Shown piece after piece: positions 45,086 to 56,631 of a DNA stretch of 64,000 bases. The notes under the pieces are model-generated. The model was not told where the DNA came from, did no database searches, and worked only from the letters and a program-made list of their open reading frames with translations. The stretch is from contig CM065300.1 in the NCBI GenBank assembly GCA_032871835.1, positions 5,971,768-6,035,767 of the forward strand. The letters run 5' to 3'. Source of the stretch: Dipteronia dyeriana (Eukaryota > Streptophyta > Magnoliopsida > Sapindales > Sapindaceae). A program made the translations under genes and the position numbers. The first letter of the stretch is position 1, and each line of letters begins with the position of its first letter.

Positions 45086-47010
45086 AAAGTATGACAGATA
45101 CTGCAGATTTCCTCCGACCTACCACCTTAAATGCAACTCCACTGAACACTGCAACTGCAGAGCAAACAGGTCCTACAAAAGAAGGCCTTCCAGGAACAAA
45201 CTTCGAAAAGAGAACAATCCATCAAACTCTAGGAGGAATAGGAAATATAAATATTACAGGAAGAAGACAAGGAGATCATGGAATAAGTTCAACAAGTGCT
45301 TTGCCTGCGGACAAGAGGATCACTATGCCAAGCAATGCCCAAATAAAAGAACAAAATCAGCTAAGCTCATCCAACAGCTTAGGCAGGTTGCTGATGAAAT
45401 CCCCTCAGATGCAGACATTGAATCTTTCTTCTCAGAACAAGAAGATGTCAACCAGTTGACCTCTTTTATGGTCCAAGATTCAAACGACTCCAGCACTTCC
45501 TCGGAACAGACAGGATACACAGATCCTGATTCTCCTTCAGAAGTCTATCAGGCCACCAGTAATGGTAGTTCGGGCCTCCAGGTTAAAATCCAGATTTTAA
45601 CAACAAAATATTCCAAGCCAGTTCCTGTCATTGCCTATTTTGATACTAGAGCACATTCCACAATGATGAATCCCAAGGTTCTTCCTTCGAAAGCCTGGAA
45701 AGAGGAGAAAAATGAGTTTCTAGCAGCAGATGGACAAATTTTCAACACTTACCTGATCTCCAAGCACAAGGTTGGTATACAACTTTTCCCTTCATTCACC
45801 CTTTGGACTCAAGTCATTGGGACACCTCTCCCAGATAAGGATATCCTCATCGGATGGGACATCTACAGCCAATCTAGAGCCATCGGGATCCTCCCTAACG
45901 AAATTCGCTACAAGAGAGAATTCAAGCCTTTCATCGACATCCCCAAGATTTTCCCCCTTTCGATTATCCATCCAGATTTCCAACAAATTCAAGATCAGCT
46001 CATCCAATTCTGCACTAACAGCCATGCAGACTTCAAACATCTTCACCCATTGTGGAAAAACCCTGATTTCTTCATTAGACTCCCTTTCAAACTCAATGAG
46101 GATGTCAACCCAACGAAAGCTACTCACTCGGGAATGTCCCCCTCTGATCTATCTTTGGCAACTGAAGAATGTAAACAGCTCATCAGCCTGGGCCTAATAG
46201 AATCCACCTCCTCTCCATGGGCTTGTCAAGCTTTTTATGTTGAAAAATGGTCAGAACAACTCAGAGGAAAGAAAAGGCTCGTAATTGATTACAAGCCTCT
46301 TAACCCCTTCCTCCTAGACGACAAGTTCCCAGTTCCTAAAGCCAATACATTGTTTTCCCAGCTTCCAGGAGCCACTGTTTTCTCTAAGTTCTACTTGAAA
46401 GGAGCCTTCTGGCAAATCGGTATCCACCCAGAAGACAGACCCAAGACGGCTTTCTGCCTCCCGAATGCCCAGTACCAATGGACAGTCCTACCTTTTGGCC
46501 TAACAGCCCCCTCACTTTTCCAAAAGGCCGTCACCAAAATTTTCTGTCCAATCCTCCATACTGCCCTGTTATACATCTACGATATCCTACTATTTTCATC
46601 AGACAAGGAATCACATGATAAGCTCCTACAACAATTTCAACAGATCATTGACAAATATGGAATCATGTTATTCGATAAAAAGAGCTCAATAGGTGTTACT
46701 GAGATTGAGTTCCTTGGCATAAAAATCAGAGATGGTTCCTATGTCCCTGGACCTCATCTAGCAAAACAAATTCTTGGCTTTCCAGATTTGAACCTCGCAC
46801 AAAAGCAGATTCAGCAGTTCCTTGGCATTGTCAATTATATTAGAGATTTTATCCCACAAGCAAGTCATTACACCACATGTTTGTCCATGCTTCTCAAGAA
46901 AAATCCCCTTCCATGGGATACCTCTCACTCCGAGGCAATAACCCACCTAAAGAGTGTTGCACAGAAACCTCCACCTCTACATATCCCATCGTCAGGACAA
47001 CTCATCTTAA
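45042..47010 (+). pseudogene. pol: zinc knuckle, aspartic protease, reverse transcriptase
   Basis: A long open frame starts with a basic region and CCHC knuckle (CFACGQEDHYAKQC, about 45297), then an acidic linker (DIESFFSEQED). The protease motif reads YFDTRAHSTMM (about 45637), with R where the family has G. RT runs from about 46090 to 46900 (LGLIESTSSPWACQAFY; KRLVIDYKPLNPF; FGLTAPSLFQKAV; QQFLGIVNYIRDFIP). FSKFYLKGAFW has Y for the first catalytic D, and the box reads YIYDILLF, so one of the paired D residues is lost too. Homology ends near 47010, before RNase H; the ORF beyond runs into a hAT MITE. Confidence 0.88.
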
Positions 47011-47052
47011 ACACGTTCTCTCTTTTTTGTTTTTGTTTTTTGTTGCCCCATC

Positions 47053-47649
47053 TAGGGGTGGGCATCAACCCGCCAATCCAACCCCACCCAACCCGATCAA
47101 CCCGACCCAATCTGACTAGATTGAGTTGGGTTGCTTTTAAGATTGGGTTGGGTTGGATTGGATTAATAAAATATAACACAACCCAACCCGACAACTCGAC
47201 ATAAATAATAAAAAATAAATTAAATAATTTTATTTAATATTAGAATTATTATGAAATCTCTCTTTTTTTTAAATAATTAAAAAGTTTACCATGCACCATT
47301 TATAATATTTTAAATGATAAATATAAATACATAATTTTAAATATTGTATACCGTAATATATAATACATTTATTATAAATATGCGATTATATTAATATATT
47401 ATCTTCATCTTTTGTATTAAATGGCACATCCTTGATTATACTTATTATGGTGAAAAAATATTTTAAATTTGAATTTTGATATAACAAAATATGAAATTAA
47501 ATATATTTTTTCTATTGGGCTTAAAAAGCCCAATCCGATCAACCCGATTAACCCAATCCGATAAATATTGGGTTGAATTGGGTTAAAATTTACTTTAGGT
47601 CGGATTAAGTTGACAAATTTTTAATCCAATCCGAAAACGCTCACCCCTA
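47053..47649. mobile_element. 597-bp hAT-type MITE
   Basis: Ends TAGGGGTGGGCATCAACCCG and inverted TAGGGGTGAGCGTTTTCGG; flanked by GCCCCATC / GCCCCACC (47045-47052, 47650-47657; 7 of 8). Ends are rich in AACCCGA/TCGGGTT; the centre is AT-rich. Confidence 0.85.
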
Positions 47650-47657
47650 GCCCCACC

Positions 47658-48467
47658 GGTACATAGTCAACACTATATTTCAAAAAAAAAAAGAGAATAA
47701 AATGTAAGAATAAAATATTAAAATATCTATCTCCTTCATCTCTCCCTCTCACGTCTGTCTCACTCTTCTGGTCTCGTCTTTGCTTCTCTCCATTCTCTGT
47801 ATTTTATATTTCCTTTTTCTCTTTGTGGTTGGATTTTGAATGGGTTTTAATTATATTGAAGTTGTTTTTATAGGTTTCCCAGTTGTGTTAAGTGGATTGT
47901 AATTGTGTTTAGTTGTTGAACGTAAAAGGGAAAAAAATTGGTGGTGATGTTTGGTGATGGATTCGGCGATGGTTGAGTTGTTGATGATGGTGGGATCGTC
48001 GATGATGGAGTCGACGATGGTAAAGGTCGGCGAAGTCTACTTCCTCTCCCTCTTCTTCTTCCTCATCTTCATCATGCGATGGAGATCTAAAACCTTTTTT
48101 TTTTCCAAAATGATTTTCCTTTTTTGAATTTTTTTTCCAAAACGTACAATGTAATTCAACTATAATCAAATCTAATCCGAAAAAAAAATTGTTAATAAAA
48201 AGTCTGATCAAACAAATAAAAGATTTTTTTTTTGAACAATTAAAAGATTTTAATTTTAACCCCTAATAGATGAGCACTATTATTAATTAAAAAATTTAGT
48301 GGGTGTTTAGTAAAAATACCTTATTTTAGGGATTGAATTGTAAACATACCCTAAAACGAAAATAAATTGCAAAACTGCCATGAAATGACCTTGGTACCCT
48401 TAACTTTTAAAAAAAAAAAAATCACTCATATTTGCCCTAACCATCCCAAACCCTCTTGCCACCCATC
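47658..48467. other. gene-free stretch between two hAT MITEs
   Basis: Pyrimidine-rich block at 47735-47790 and a GAT/GGT-rich patch at 47935-48070 that yields a minus-strand ORF of Asp/Glu/His low complexity. No conserved gene. Confidence 0.45.
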
Positions 48468-48864
48468 TAGAGGTGTCCGCAGTTCGGTTAAACCGTTCGA
48501 AACCGAACCGAAACCGTCTTCCAAAAATCGTAACTGAAATCGATCCGTAATCGTCGGTTACAAAACTGGTTGGAAACTGGTTTCCCAACGATTCGATTAC
48601 GGTTATCCAATCCCAAAAATCGCCTCAAAACCGACGGTTTTGCTATATTTTATTAAAAAAAAACTAACCAATATAATTGCGAAACGTGTCAATTCATTTG
48701 CAAAAAAAAAAAAACAACCATAACCGAAACCGGTCCGTAACAAACCATAACCGTCAAATCGGCGGTTACATAACCGAACCGAACCAAACCGTCCCCCTCC
48801 GGTTACAGTTACGGTTAGGCCATTTTACAAAACCGAAACCGAAACCGAACCATGGACACCTCTA
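48468..48864. mobile_element. 397-bp hAT-type MITE
   Basis: Ends TAGAGGTGTCCGCAGTTCGG and inverted TAGAGGTGTCCATGGTTCGG. The body is dominated by AACCGAACCG/CGGTTTCGG. Flanks CACCCATC and CGCTCATC match at 6 of 8 bases, a decayed 8-bp duplication. Confidence 0.8.
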
Positions 48865-51100
48865 CGCTCATCCCTGTATATCTCTATCCTATTCCAGCCA
48901 TTGTCGCCAACATCGTCGTCGAGTTGCCATCCCTCCAGCGGCCATCATCGACTTTGCCTTTGTCGAAAATCACGCCCTCTTTGTCACAACGTGTTCGTTG
49001 GCTTTGTCGACGGGTTGCAACACCAACATCTCACCGTCTTCGTCTTCGTCTTTGTCGCAATGTCAACAGCACGCCGGAGTCCTCTCTGACCGTCTTCTCA
49101 TTCCGACGCAGCCATACATCGCCGATTTGGGTTCCATGTCAGGTATTTTGAGTTTCGAGCCCTAACATTTAGGATTGAATGGTTTTTAGTTGAAATTGTT
49201 GTTAGGGTTTTCAATTTTTTGAGTTGAAATTGTTGTTTGGGTTTTCAATTTTTTAGTTTATAAACCCATCAGGAATTAATGTTTATTAGTTTATACCAAT
49301 TATCAAAATAACATATAAATTAATTTTTAAATTGCGGGTCTTGTATTTGATTCATGCTAGTTCATGATCAACATGAGTTTCTGTTCTGTATAAGATGATC
49401 ATAGTGTAATAACTAATAACAGAAGATCAATCTATATGTGTTGATCATAAATTCATAATAATTATCCAATTATGTTGCTGATTACTGTGAAGAAATTTTC
49501 TTGAATGCCAAACAGAAAAGAAAGCGAGTTTATAATTTCAGTCTTTCGCGAAAGGAACGAATCATTTTTATTTTCTTTTAACACTGACAGATTTACTGAC
49601 TGCACATATATTCTATTCGAATTCGAACCCTTTCATAATACAAAACATGCTCTCCTGTCTTTCTCACTTGGATTCAGATGAATATTTTGTATCATGTACT
49701 TAGTTTAATTAAATTGTGTTGATTGCATTAGGTATCTCAGATGCATTAGTTTATGTATATAGTATGGAAAGAACATTAAAATATTTTGGTCATTTGTTTG
49801 ATTCCCAAGAGTCAGCTGCTTTGAGACAAAACTTGAGCATTTTTAACATGTTTTGAGACTTCTGCTGACTGATGATTCAGATTCTCATGTCTGTCTCTGT
49901 GTGATGTGAGGAAACTGAATGAATGACTCTTATGAATTACTTGATGAGAATTTTGGATTTGGATGGTTTTGAAATTCATCATAAACTCTACGTGATAATA
50001 TAGCGGTGGAGTCGGGACTTAGGAAGACTACCAATCTACCATGTTGTTAAGGCTACCAATGTACTATTGTAAACTTTTTTTTTATCAGTTGCAGTCCTTG
50101 GAAGACTACCAATCTACCATATTGTTAAGGCTCCATGTGAAGTGGGTTTGACACTATAAACACATGTAAAATAATTCTCTTTGGCTTTGCTTTTTACTAC
50201 ACAAACAATTTGGATTAATATGAATTAAAAAGATCAGTTGGTATTATAATGACTTGGCTGATTTTGTAAAAGTTGAAATCCCCTGTTTTGATGTATGTCT
50301 TGTCTTGCTTGTTTGGTTAGCTATATATGTAGAATTAGATTGCATCTCAAACTCTATATACAGTCCATGGTTGTATTAATGAAAGTTTTTATTGACATAG
50401 GTCTGATTGTGGCCGGCATTGTCTGATGGTATCGTCGGTGGTTTTCACAGCACGTGGGTGGTCAGAGGTGCTTGCTTGATGTGGCAGACAGTGTTGCTGC
50501 CTTGTATTTTTATTTTTTTTGTGGTATTTGGTGACATTAACCACTAACATTATCTAATAATACATATCTAATTCCCCATCACTTCATGTGTAAATGATGA
50601 CCCTTTATGTGTAAATAATACAATTGATTTGTAAATTTTCCAAAATACAAACAAGTATATGTACATGCAATATTTATATGCAACTTGATTTAGGAAATGA
50701 GTATTAGAAGTAGAGATTGTTGTGTGGCTATTAGGAGTGTTATATTTACGGTGACCGAAAAAGATGGATTTATTGAAATTTCAAATGAAACTCTATTAAA
50801 ATTTTGTAAATAATGTACTAAGCCAGACGCAATCGCAATTGCTATCCTCAACAATGCACTGAACTTGACACCGTGTTGTATCGGACTTGAACACCCTAAT
50901 CTGGAACTGGTTCATAAAGCATAACTATCTAATTGTGATTGTAGTTGTTTCTTGTTTGGAAACAATCCAGTATTTCATTATAACCAAATACACACTTTTC
51001 ATCGTTAATCCTGAAAAATAATTCAATAAATATCATCTATCATTAAATAAAACAAAAATGAAAAAACCAAATGTATCCACAATAACAAAAGATTTTGAAG
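48865..51100. other. long stretch with no recognised gene
   Basis: 48870-49165 is GC-richer and open in two frames (Ser/Arg-rich, no family), ending at ATGTCAGGTATTTT, which could be a splice donor after a leader exon. The rest to 50400 has intron-like composition. A 33-base phrase (GAAGACTACCAATCTACCAT...) occurs at 50016 and 50099. An unannotated spliced transcript is possible but unsupported. Confidence 0.35.
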
Positions 51101-51109
51101 CCATGAGAA

Positions 51110-51620
51110 AATCATCGGGTCGGGGTGACCCGATATCGAGTCAGCCTGACTCGATGCTTTTTTCTATCGGGTCAAGGTGACCCGATGATTTTTTTCATCG
51201 GGTTGGGGTGACCCGATATCGGGTCACACTGACCCGATTATTTTTTTTCATCGGGTTGACCCGATGAATTTTACATGGTTTTAAATTAGGGGAAAAAAGC
51301 ATCGGGTCACCCCAACCCGATATGAACAAGCGTCGGGTCAGGTTGACCCGATATCGAGTCATCCTAACCCGATGATGTTTTTCATTGGGTTTGGGTGACC
51401 CGATATCGGGTCACCCCAACACGATGATATTTTTCATTGGGTTTGGGTGACCCGATGTCGGGTCAGGGCTGACCAGATGATTTTTACTTAGTTAAAAAAA
51501 ATATTGAGCCAGGGTGACCCAACATCGGATCACCTCAACCCGATGAAAAAAAACGTCGGGTCAGGGTGACCCGACGTAGGGTCACCCCAACCCAATGATT
51601 AATTTCATCGGGTTGGAATG
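51110..51620. repeat. array of seven GACCCGATATCGGGTC-type palindromes
   Basis: Cores at about 51126, 51209-51226, 51344-51361, 51396-51413, 51448-51465, 51515-51532 and 51567-51584. The consensus TGACCCGATATCGGGTCA is a perfect 18-base palindrome and is present exactly at 51209 and 51396. Between cores, TTTTTCATCGGGTTGGG and CCCCAACCCGATGA make a second, longer dyad. The AT-rich surroundings contain nothing similar. Confidence 0.88.
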
Positions 51621-51639
51621 AAAAAAAAAAACAATTGTA

Positions 51640-52721
51640 ATACCTGTTTTTTTTTTGTGGATCGATGAGTTTGTTGGTAAAATCTTAGTTGATGGTTGAT
51701 AAATTTGATAAATAAGGCTAATAAATGGGATGAAGATAGGAGGGAGGGTATTTTTACAAATTATTTAGGTTTTATGATAGATTTGTAATTCAGCACCTAA
51801 AATAGGACAATTTTACTAAAAACCCTTTTTTAGTTTATCTAAAAAAATAATAATAAACTTTGTATTATTATTTTTAATATATTTTTCAACATAACTGAAA
51901 ATTAGTTCTATCGGATGCGATTTTGATGTTTTCATTCTTGGACAGGGGCGAAGCCAAGATTTCAGCTTTGGGGAAGACAAGTAAAAAAAAAAATCAAATT
52001 AACACTAAACAAATATATTACTATAATAAAGATTTATTATCTTGGTTAATATCATTTGTTGGAAATTCCGTGAATTGATTTTCAGAAGCTGGATTATTGA
52101 TGTTAAATGTTGACGAAAATAACTGGCTTCTGAGGTTTTAATTCTTTTGAAAAATCCATCAATTGTTGATGGATTCCTCATCTAAAGATTAAATAAAAAA
52201 AATTGAATTACTTTAAATAAATAAATGTTTAAATAAAAAATTAATATAATAAATATAGCAAAATCATATATATATTAAAGAAGAATTCATTAAAGAAATC
52301 ATATTAATAAACTAAGAAAATAACAAATATAATATAAAATTATTCTGATAGATGAACCGAAAATACGAATAATTTAATTGTAATAGTAATAAAATTGCTC
52401 AAGTGAAAAACTATAAAATAAATAAACAAGTATATATAGCTTATGTAAGTTCATGATATATAGGAAACCAAATTCTAAGAGGTTTATATTTTCTCTTCTA
52501 AAAGAAATTGGAATGCATAAAATTGACATATATAAAATTGGATTTTCCTTAATATATTATAATAATAATATTTTTTTAAATTTAAAACTAACAGTAAAGC
52601 AAGCAATCACTTGTTTTTAAAAATAAAACTTATACAGATTTTTTTTTTTTAAAAAGTGACAGCCGAGCCTACTGCCTCAGATGAAAACGATAAAACAGAA
52701 AACAAATAATAAAAATGTTAG
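51640..52721. other. AT-rich gene-free stretch
   Basis: A fragment at 51943 (GACAGGGGCGAAGCCAAGAT) resembles the end of a common plant hAT-like repeat, but no partner end was seen. No coding signal. Confidence 0.4.
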
Positions 52722-53575
52722 AGCCCGTCCTGTAAGCGTTTTTCAGTTGTTGTTTTTCTAAAATAAAAATGAAAATGAAAACAATTTTTTTGGTTTCAGT
52801 TTCAAATTCGAAAATGCGTCTGGTAGCATATACTGAAAGTTGTATTTTGAAAATAAAAACGGAAAAAACGCGTCTGGTAGGTTTATTGAAAACTATCAAA
52901 AATTTAAAATTTATTTCATTATTAACCAATATAATTTTTGTATTGTAATTTTTAAATTAAACAAAAATAACACATCAAAAATTAATTCAAAAAAAAATAT
53001 CTAAAAATGAATTAATCAAAACTAAACTCTTAAATTATAAATAAATAATTACAATATATAAATATATTATTAAATATTATATTAAATATTATTATATTTT
53101 TTTATATTTTATTATATTATATTTTTATATATATATATATACTATTTATATAAATATTATATATATATATATATATAATATTATTGCATGAATGGTTTCA
53201 GTTCTAGTTGAAACTAAATTATTATGTAATATATATATATTTATATATAGGGGCACTTTGGTCATTTAAAAATCTTGTCTCGTCTTATCTTAACCATATG
53301 AAACGTATAATAGAACTAAATGAAACAAAATGAATTTTTTATATATAAAAAGGTAAAAAAACAAAATGAAAAATAAAAACGAAAAACGAAAAACAAGTAT
53401 TTTGTGTTTTTCAAATCTTTCACTTTTAACACTGATATTGTTTTTCATTTTTTTTCGTTTTTCGAAAATAAAATAAAAAACGGTTAACGAATGCGTTTTC
53501 GAAATCGTTTTTGAAAAATAAAAACGAAAACGGACCGAAAAACAGCTGCAGGAGGACCTACTGAACGAGCCCTAC
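52722..53575. mobile_element. MITE with AAACG-rich arms and TA-rich centre
   Basis: The left end (GAGCCCGTCCTGTAAGCGTTTTTCAG at 52722, in two parts) is mirrored by the right (CTGAACGAGCCC; CTGCAGGAGGACC; CGTTTTTGAAAAATAAAAAC). The centre 53040-53190 is TA-rich. The right 320 bases recur inverted at 41144-41455. Confidence 0.65.
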
Positions 53576-54022
53576 TTTTTTCATCAATCTGAAAATGTTT
53601 TACAATATTCTTCTTGCATGAATCTAGAAGAAGCTGGAAATTAATGTGAAAACATAGAGAAACACTACTAGTTTGGTTTACAGCTCAACCCGTAAGTAAT
53701 ACTTGTGCAAGATCAACAACCACTTATGAAGAAAAACAAACTAAACACAGGATAGATGGAAATAACTTGTACTGAAGAAGAAAGCTTATGGTGTAAAAAC
53801 ACTAAAAAATACAGACACTCACAACTGAATAAATATAAAATAAACCAGCAAAAGCTCTGAACTAGAGACACCAAAAAATAATAAAGACACACCAACGAAC
53901 CTAGTGCCTACTAATAAATACATAAAAGGTCACTTTAATTTCAACAATTGATGCTTGAAGAATCCCATCTAAGCCGAATCAGGCAACACCAACATTGCCT
54001 TAATTCTCTAAGTTAACAAGAT
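53576..54022. other. downstream region of the ankyrin-PGG gene
   Basis: No gene. It should contain the 3' untranslated region of the minus-strand gene. Confidence 0.4.
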
Positions 54023-56631
54023 TTATATGTACACAACAAAATCGTGTACCTTTTCTAGCACCGGCTTGAGAAAGCATACATAGATTCCTCGACACAATAA
54101 ACGCAATATGTCTCCCAAAAGTGGGAAGAGCACTTGAGCAAATATCATGATTGGCACAGATACAAGTAGAACCGTCGTCATGGTGATCCAATTCAGTCTT
54201 TCATGATAAGGGTACGCTAGGAAGTAGGTTGAACAGTAAGTTACCATCATCGATATTATTGAGAAGAGGAGAGTTACGATCCCCACAAACAACTTAAGAG
54301 GTAAAAACCAGATAAAATCTTTCTCTGCGAAACCAGACAAGAGGATTGACAGAAACATCAGAATCGATATGGTAGAGAAGGACAATCCGATCGAGTTTGA
54401 CATGGAGAAAATCTTGAACAAAGTCTTGTTCAGATGTATGGGTGATCCTTCAGCAACAGTACTATTATGATCAGCAGCAGTACCGCCTGGAACAGTATAG
54501 GTTGCCGTAAAAATAACACTAGTAATAATTGTTGCAACAACTAGGCAGGATTTAGCTGCGTTCTTCATCCAAGCTTCTCCTCCTTTTAATAAATCTTTAT
54601 GCTCCTTGCTGAATAACTCTTGAGGTGTTAGTTGTTGCTCTCCAACTTTAATTTTCATATCTTTAAAACGAGGTGGCACCATTTTTTCAATCTCCTATCA
54701 ACAATATCAACCCGCATTATTATTTACAAAAAGTGAATCTGGGTGGAATAAAAGAACAATCCGATAGCACATCCTCCACTCTTAGCAGTTAGCACTAGTG
54801 TGCTCCGGACTGCATATGCATGCAGTGTTTGATATGAATAGGTTCGGGCACAATACTTACAGTTTGTTATTAGATTTCAAGAAAAAAAAAATCTAATAAA
54901 TATCAAAACTGAACATACTAATTAAAATCACTTTACCTTAAAGAACAACAATTCTCCCTGCATTTTCAGAGCTGCTCCTTTCTCGCTGCTGACTGAGGGT
55001 AAATTTTGACATTTCGCAGCCAGATGCAATATGTTGTTTCCACTTGAATCAACAAAGCTGAGTAAGAGCTCCTTGTTATGATACCCAGTCTGATATATTA
55101 AACCGAATATATCTGAGTGACGGTGCAAAACTGCGACGTGAAATATGCTTCGACGATCTTCATCCAGTTGATGAATCAAATCGGGATATACTTTGATGAT
55201 CTCAGTCAAGAATCCGATATTCCCAGACTTGGTTACATCAAACAATAACTTTGAAGGTTTTCCGATTATATGTGAAATAATATTCTCTTCTGGATGTAGT
55301 GTTATGTTTTGCCAAAGACGTTGGACTAGCTCAATAGCTGGATTGCCATTCAAATTCAATACTCCGAGGACTGGGCAAAATATTAAGTTGTCATTGATTT
55401 AAATGTGATAATATTGAGAATCACAATGATAAAAACAAAAAATAAAAATATTAACATTAATATATATTGATTTAAGTATTATTAATTAGTAGAAACTAAC
55501 TTAAGTTGTGGACGCTTTTGCCGGGAAAAGCTGAAGGTTGCCGAGCCAACACATGCAAGGCTGTTTCTCCCCCATGGCGAGTGCGAGCCACAGCTAGATC
55601 TGGATTATCCTTCAGAAGTTTCAACGCAAAATCTGCGCAATTCACCAAAACCTTTTAGCATAGATTAAGGATGCATGCATGGTATACATGGATACATATT
55701 GAGTTACTAACCGTATAAAGGTCTATAATAATATGAACCAAGTTTTCTAAATTACAGAGCAGAAAATACAGATGCTTACAAATGAGAAAATAAAATTATG
55801 TGATTCATTAATGATAATTTCGTTATCATGCCAAGTAACTATAAATAAAAGATACATACCATATAATCCAGTGTCGATGCTTTTAAAAAAAATATCAGTT
55901 TTGTCGTATTTGGTCAAATTATTACGTGAGTTTTCGTCGTTGTATAATTTTTCAGCCATTTTCCTCTGTCCAAAGAAAACAGCCATGTACAGAGGAGTCT
56001 TCTTTTGAGAGCCTCTGAAAGTAGCCAGATCTTCATTTTTTTTCAACATCTTTTCAGCTATTATCGTAGCTCCAACTGCAGCGGCGAAACAGAAGGCGGT
56101 GTTTCCATTTCTGTCCTGCAGCATCAGGTCATTTGGTTCCATGAGTCCGATAATCATCTTTACCAAGGCGGTTTGTTTTGCCCCTGTTGCGACATGGAGA
56201 AGAGTCTCGTGTCCCCTTGTAATAGCCCACCGTAGCTTTGATGGATCACCGTCTTTCAAGTTCCTATCAGCGCCGTCTTTCAAGAACTTGACAACTTCTT
56301 TCTTGTTGCCTTTTAATGCAGCCCTTTGTAAGTTTACAGCAATGTTTTGGTATTGTTTTCTGTCGTATTGGTTTCTGTCATCAATTCCTGTGTAAGTATT
56401 AAATAATTAACGAAACCAAATTGATTAGGATTCTGTTATAATCAAATTGTGTCGTATCTTAGTGTGAGTATAATTTTATGTTGGAGGGAGAGTAAGCCCA
56501 CTACTAAGTAGAACAAGTTCAGGCTGGTGCTCAATTTGAGTAGGATTCTGGTGCTGGTGATTCTGACCGTCGTCGTCCCTCGGTTGACCATTCCTCATGA
56601 TTGCCTCTATGTCTATTCTGGATTCCGTCAT
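54023..56631 (-). CDS. ankyrin-repeat, PGG-domain membrane protein (ACD6-like family)
   Basis: Five exons on -: 56631-56505, 56387-55860, 55632-55501, 55370-54937, 54694-54023. All junctions are GT-AG and phases agree, giving 630 residues. The N-terminus (MTESRIDIEAIMRNG...) is polar with a Gln/His/Asn run. Exon 2 holds ankyrin repeats (QRAALKGNKKEVVKFLKDGA; HETLLHVATGAKQTALV; NTAFCFAAAVG; KTPLYMAVFFGQ). Exons 3-4 hold further repeats (ETALHVLARQP; RRSIFHVAVLHRH; NNILHLAAKC). Exon 5 has the PGG domain (MVPPRFKDMK; TPQELFSKEHKDLL; CLVVATIITSVIFTATYTV.GG) with four membrane helices. The family sits in the plasma membrane and is tied to salicylate-linked defence and cell death; function here is inferred. 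It is the intact relative of the pseudogene at 13650-15592. Confidence 0.9.

Larger units (their letters stand above)
41720..47010 (+). mobile_element. endogenous caulimovirid-like element (or retroelement with a movement protein), defective
   Basis: Order of parts: AT-poor leader with a TATA-like CCTTATATAG (41810), tRNA-Met primer site (42085), a 30K-type movement-protein region, a coiled-coil region, gag with CCHC knuckle, aspartic protease and reverse transcriptase. This order and the movement protein fit Caulimoviridae-related endogenous elements. Some plant LTR elements may carry similar genes, and because the 3' part (RNase H end, any integrase, any 3' LTR) is missing the two cannot be separated here. 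Stops and shifts occur in every region, and catalytic residues of protease and RT are changed, so it cannot be functional. A hAT MITE lies just beyond its end. Confidence 0.75.

Noticed and set aside
47909..48211. Minus-strand ORF of 100 codons (Asp/Glu- then His-rich)
   Set aside because: Low-complexity translation of GAT/GAA tracts with no family match.
48677..49165. 162-codon ORF on +
   Set aside because: Its first third is the body of a hAT MITE, and the other two frames are open as well, which points to composition.
53713..53895. Minus-strand 60-codon hydrophobic ORF downstream of the ankyrin-PGG gene
   Set aside because: It lies in the expected 3' untranslated region and has no domain.
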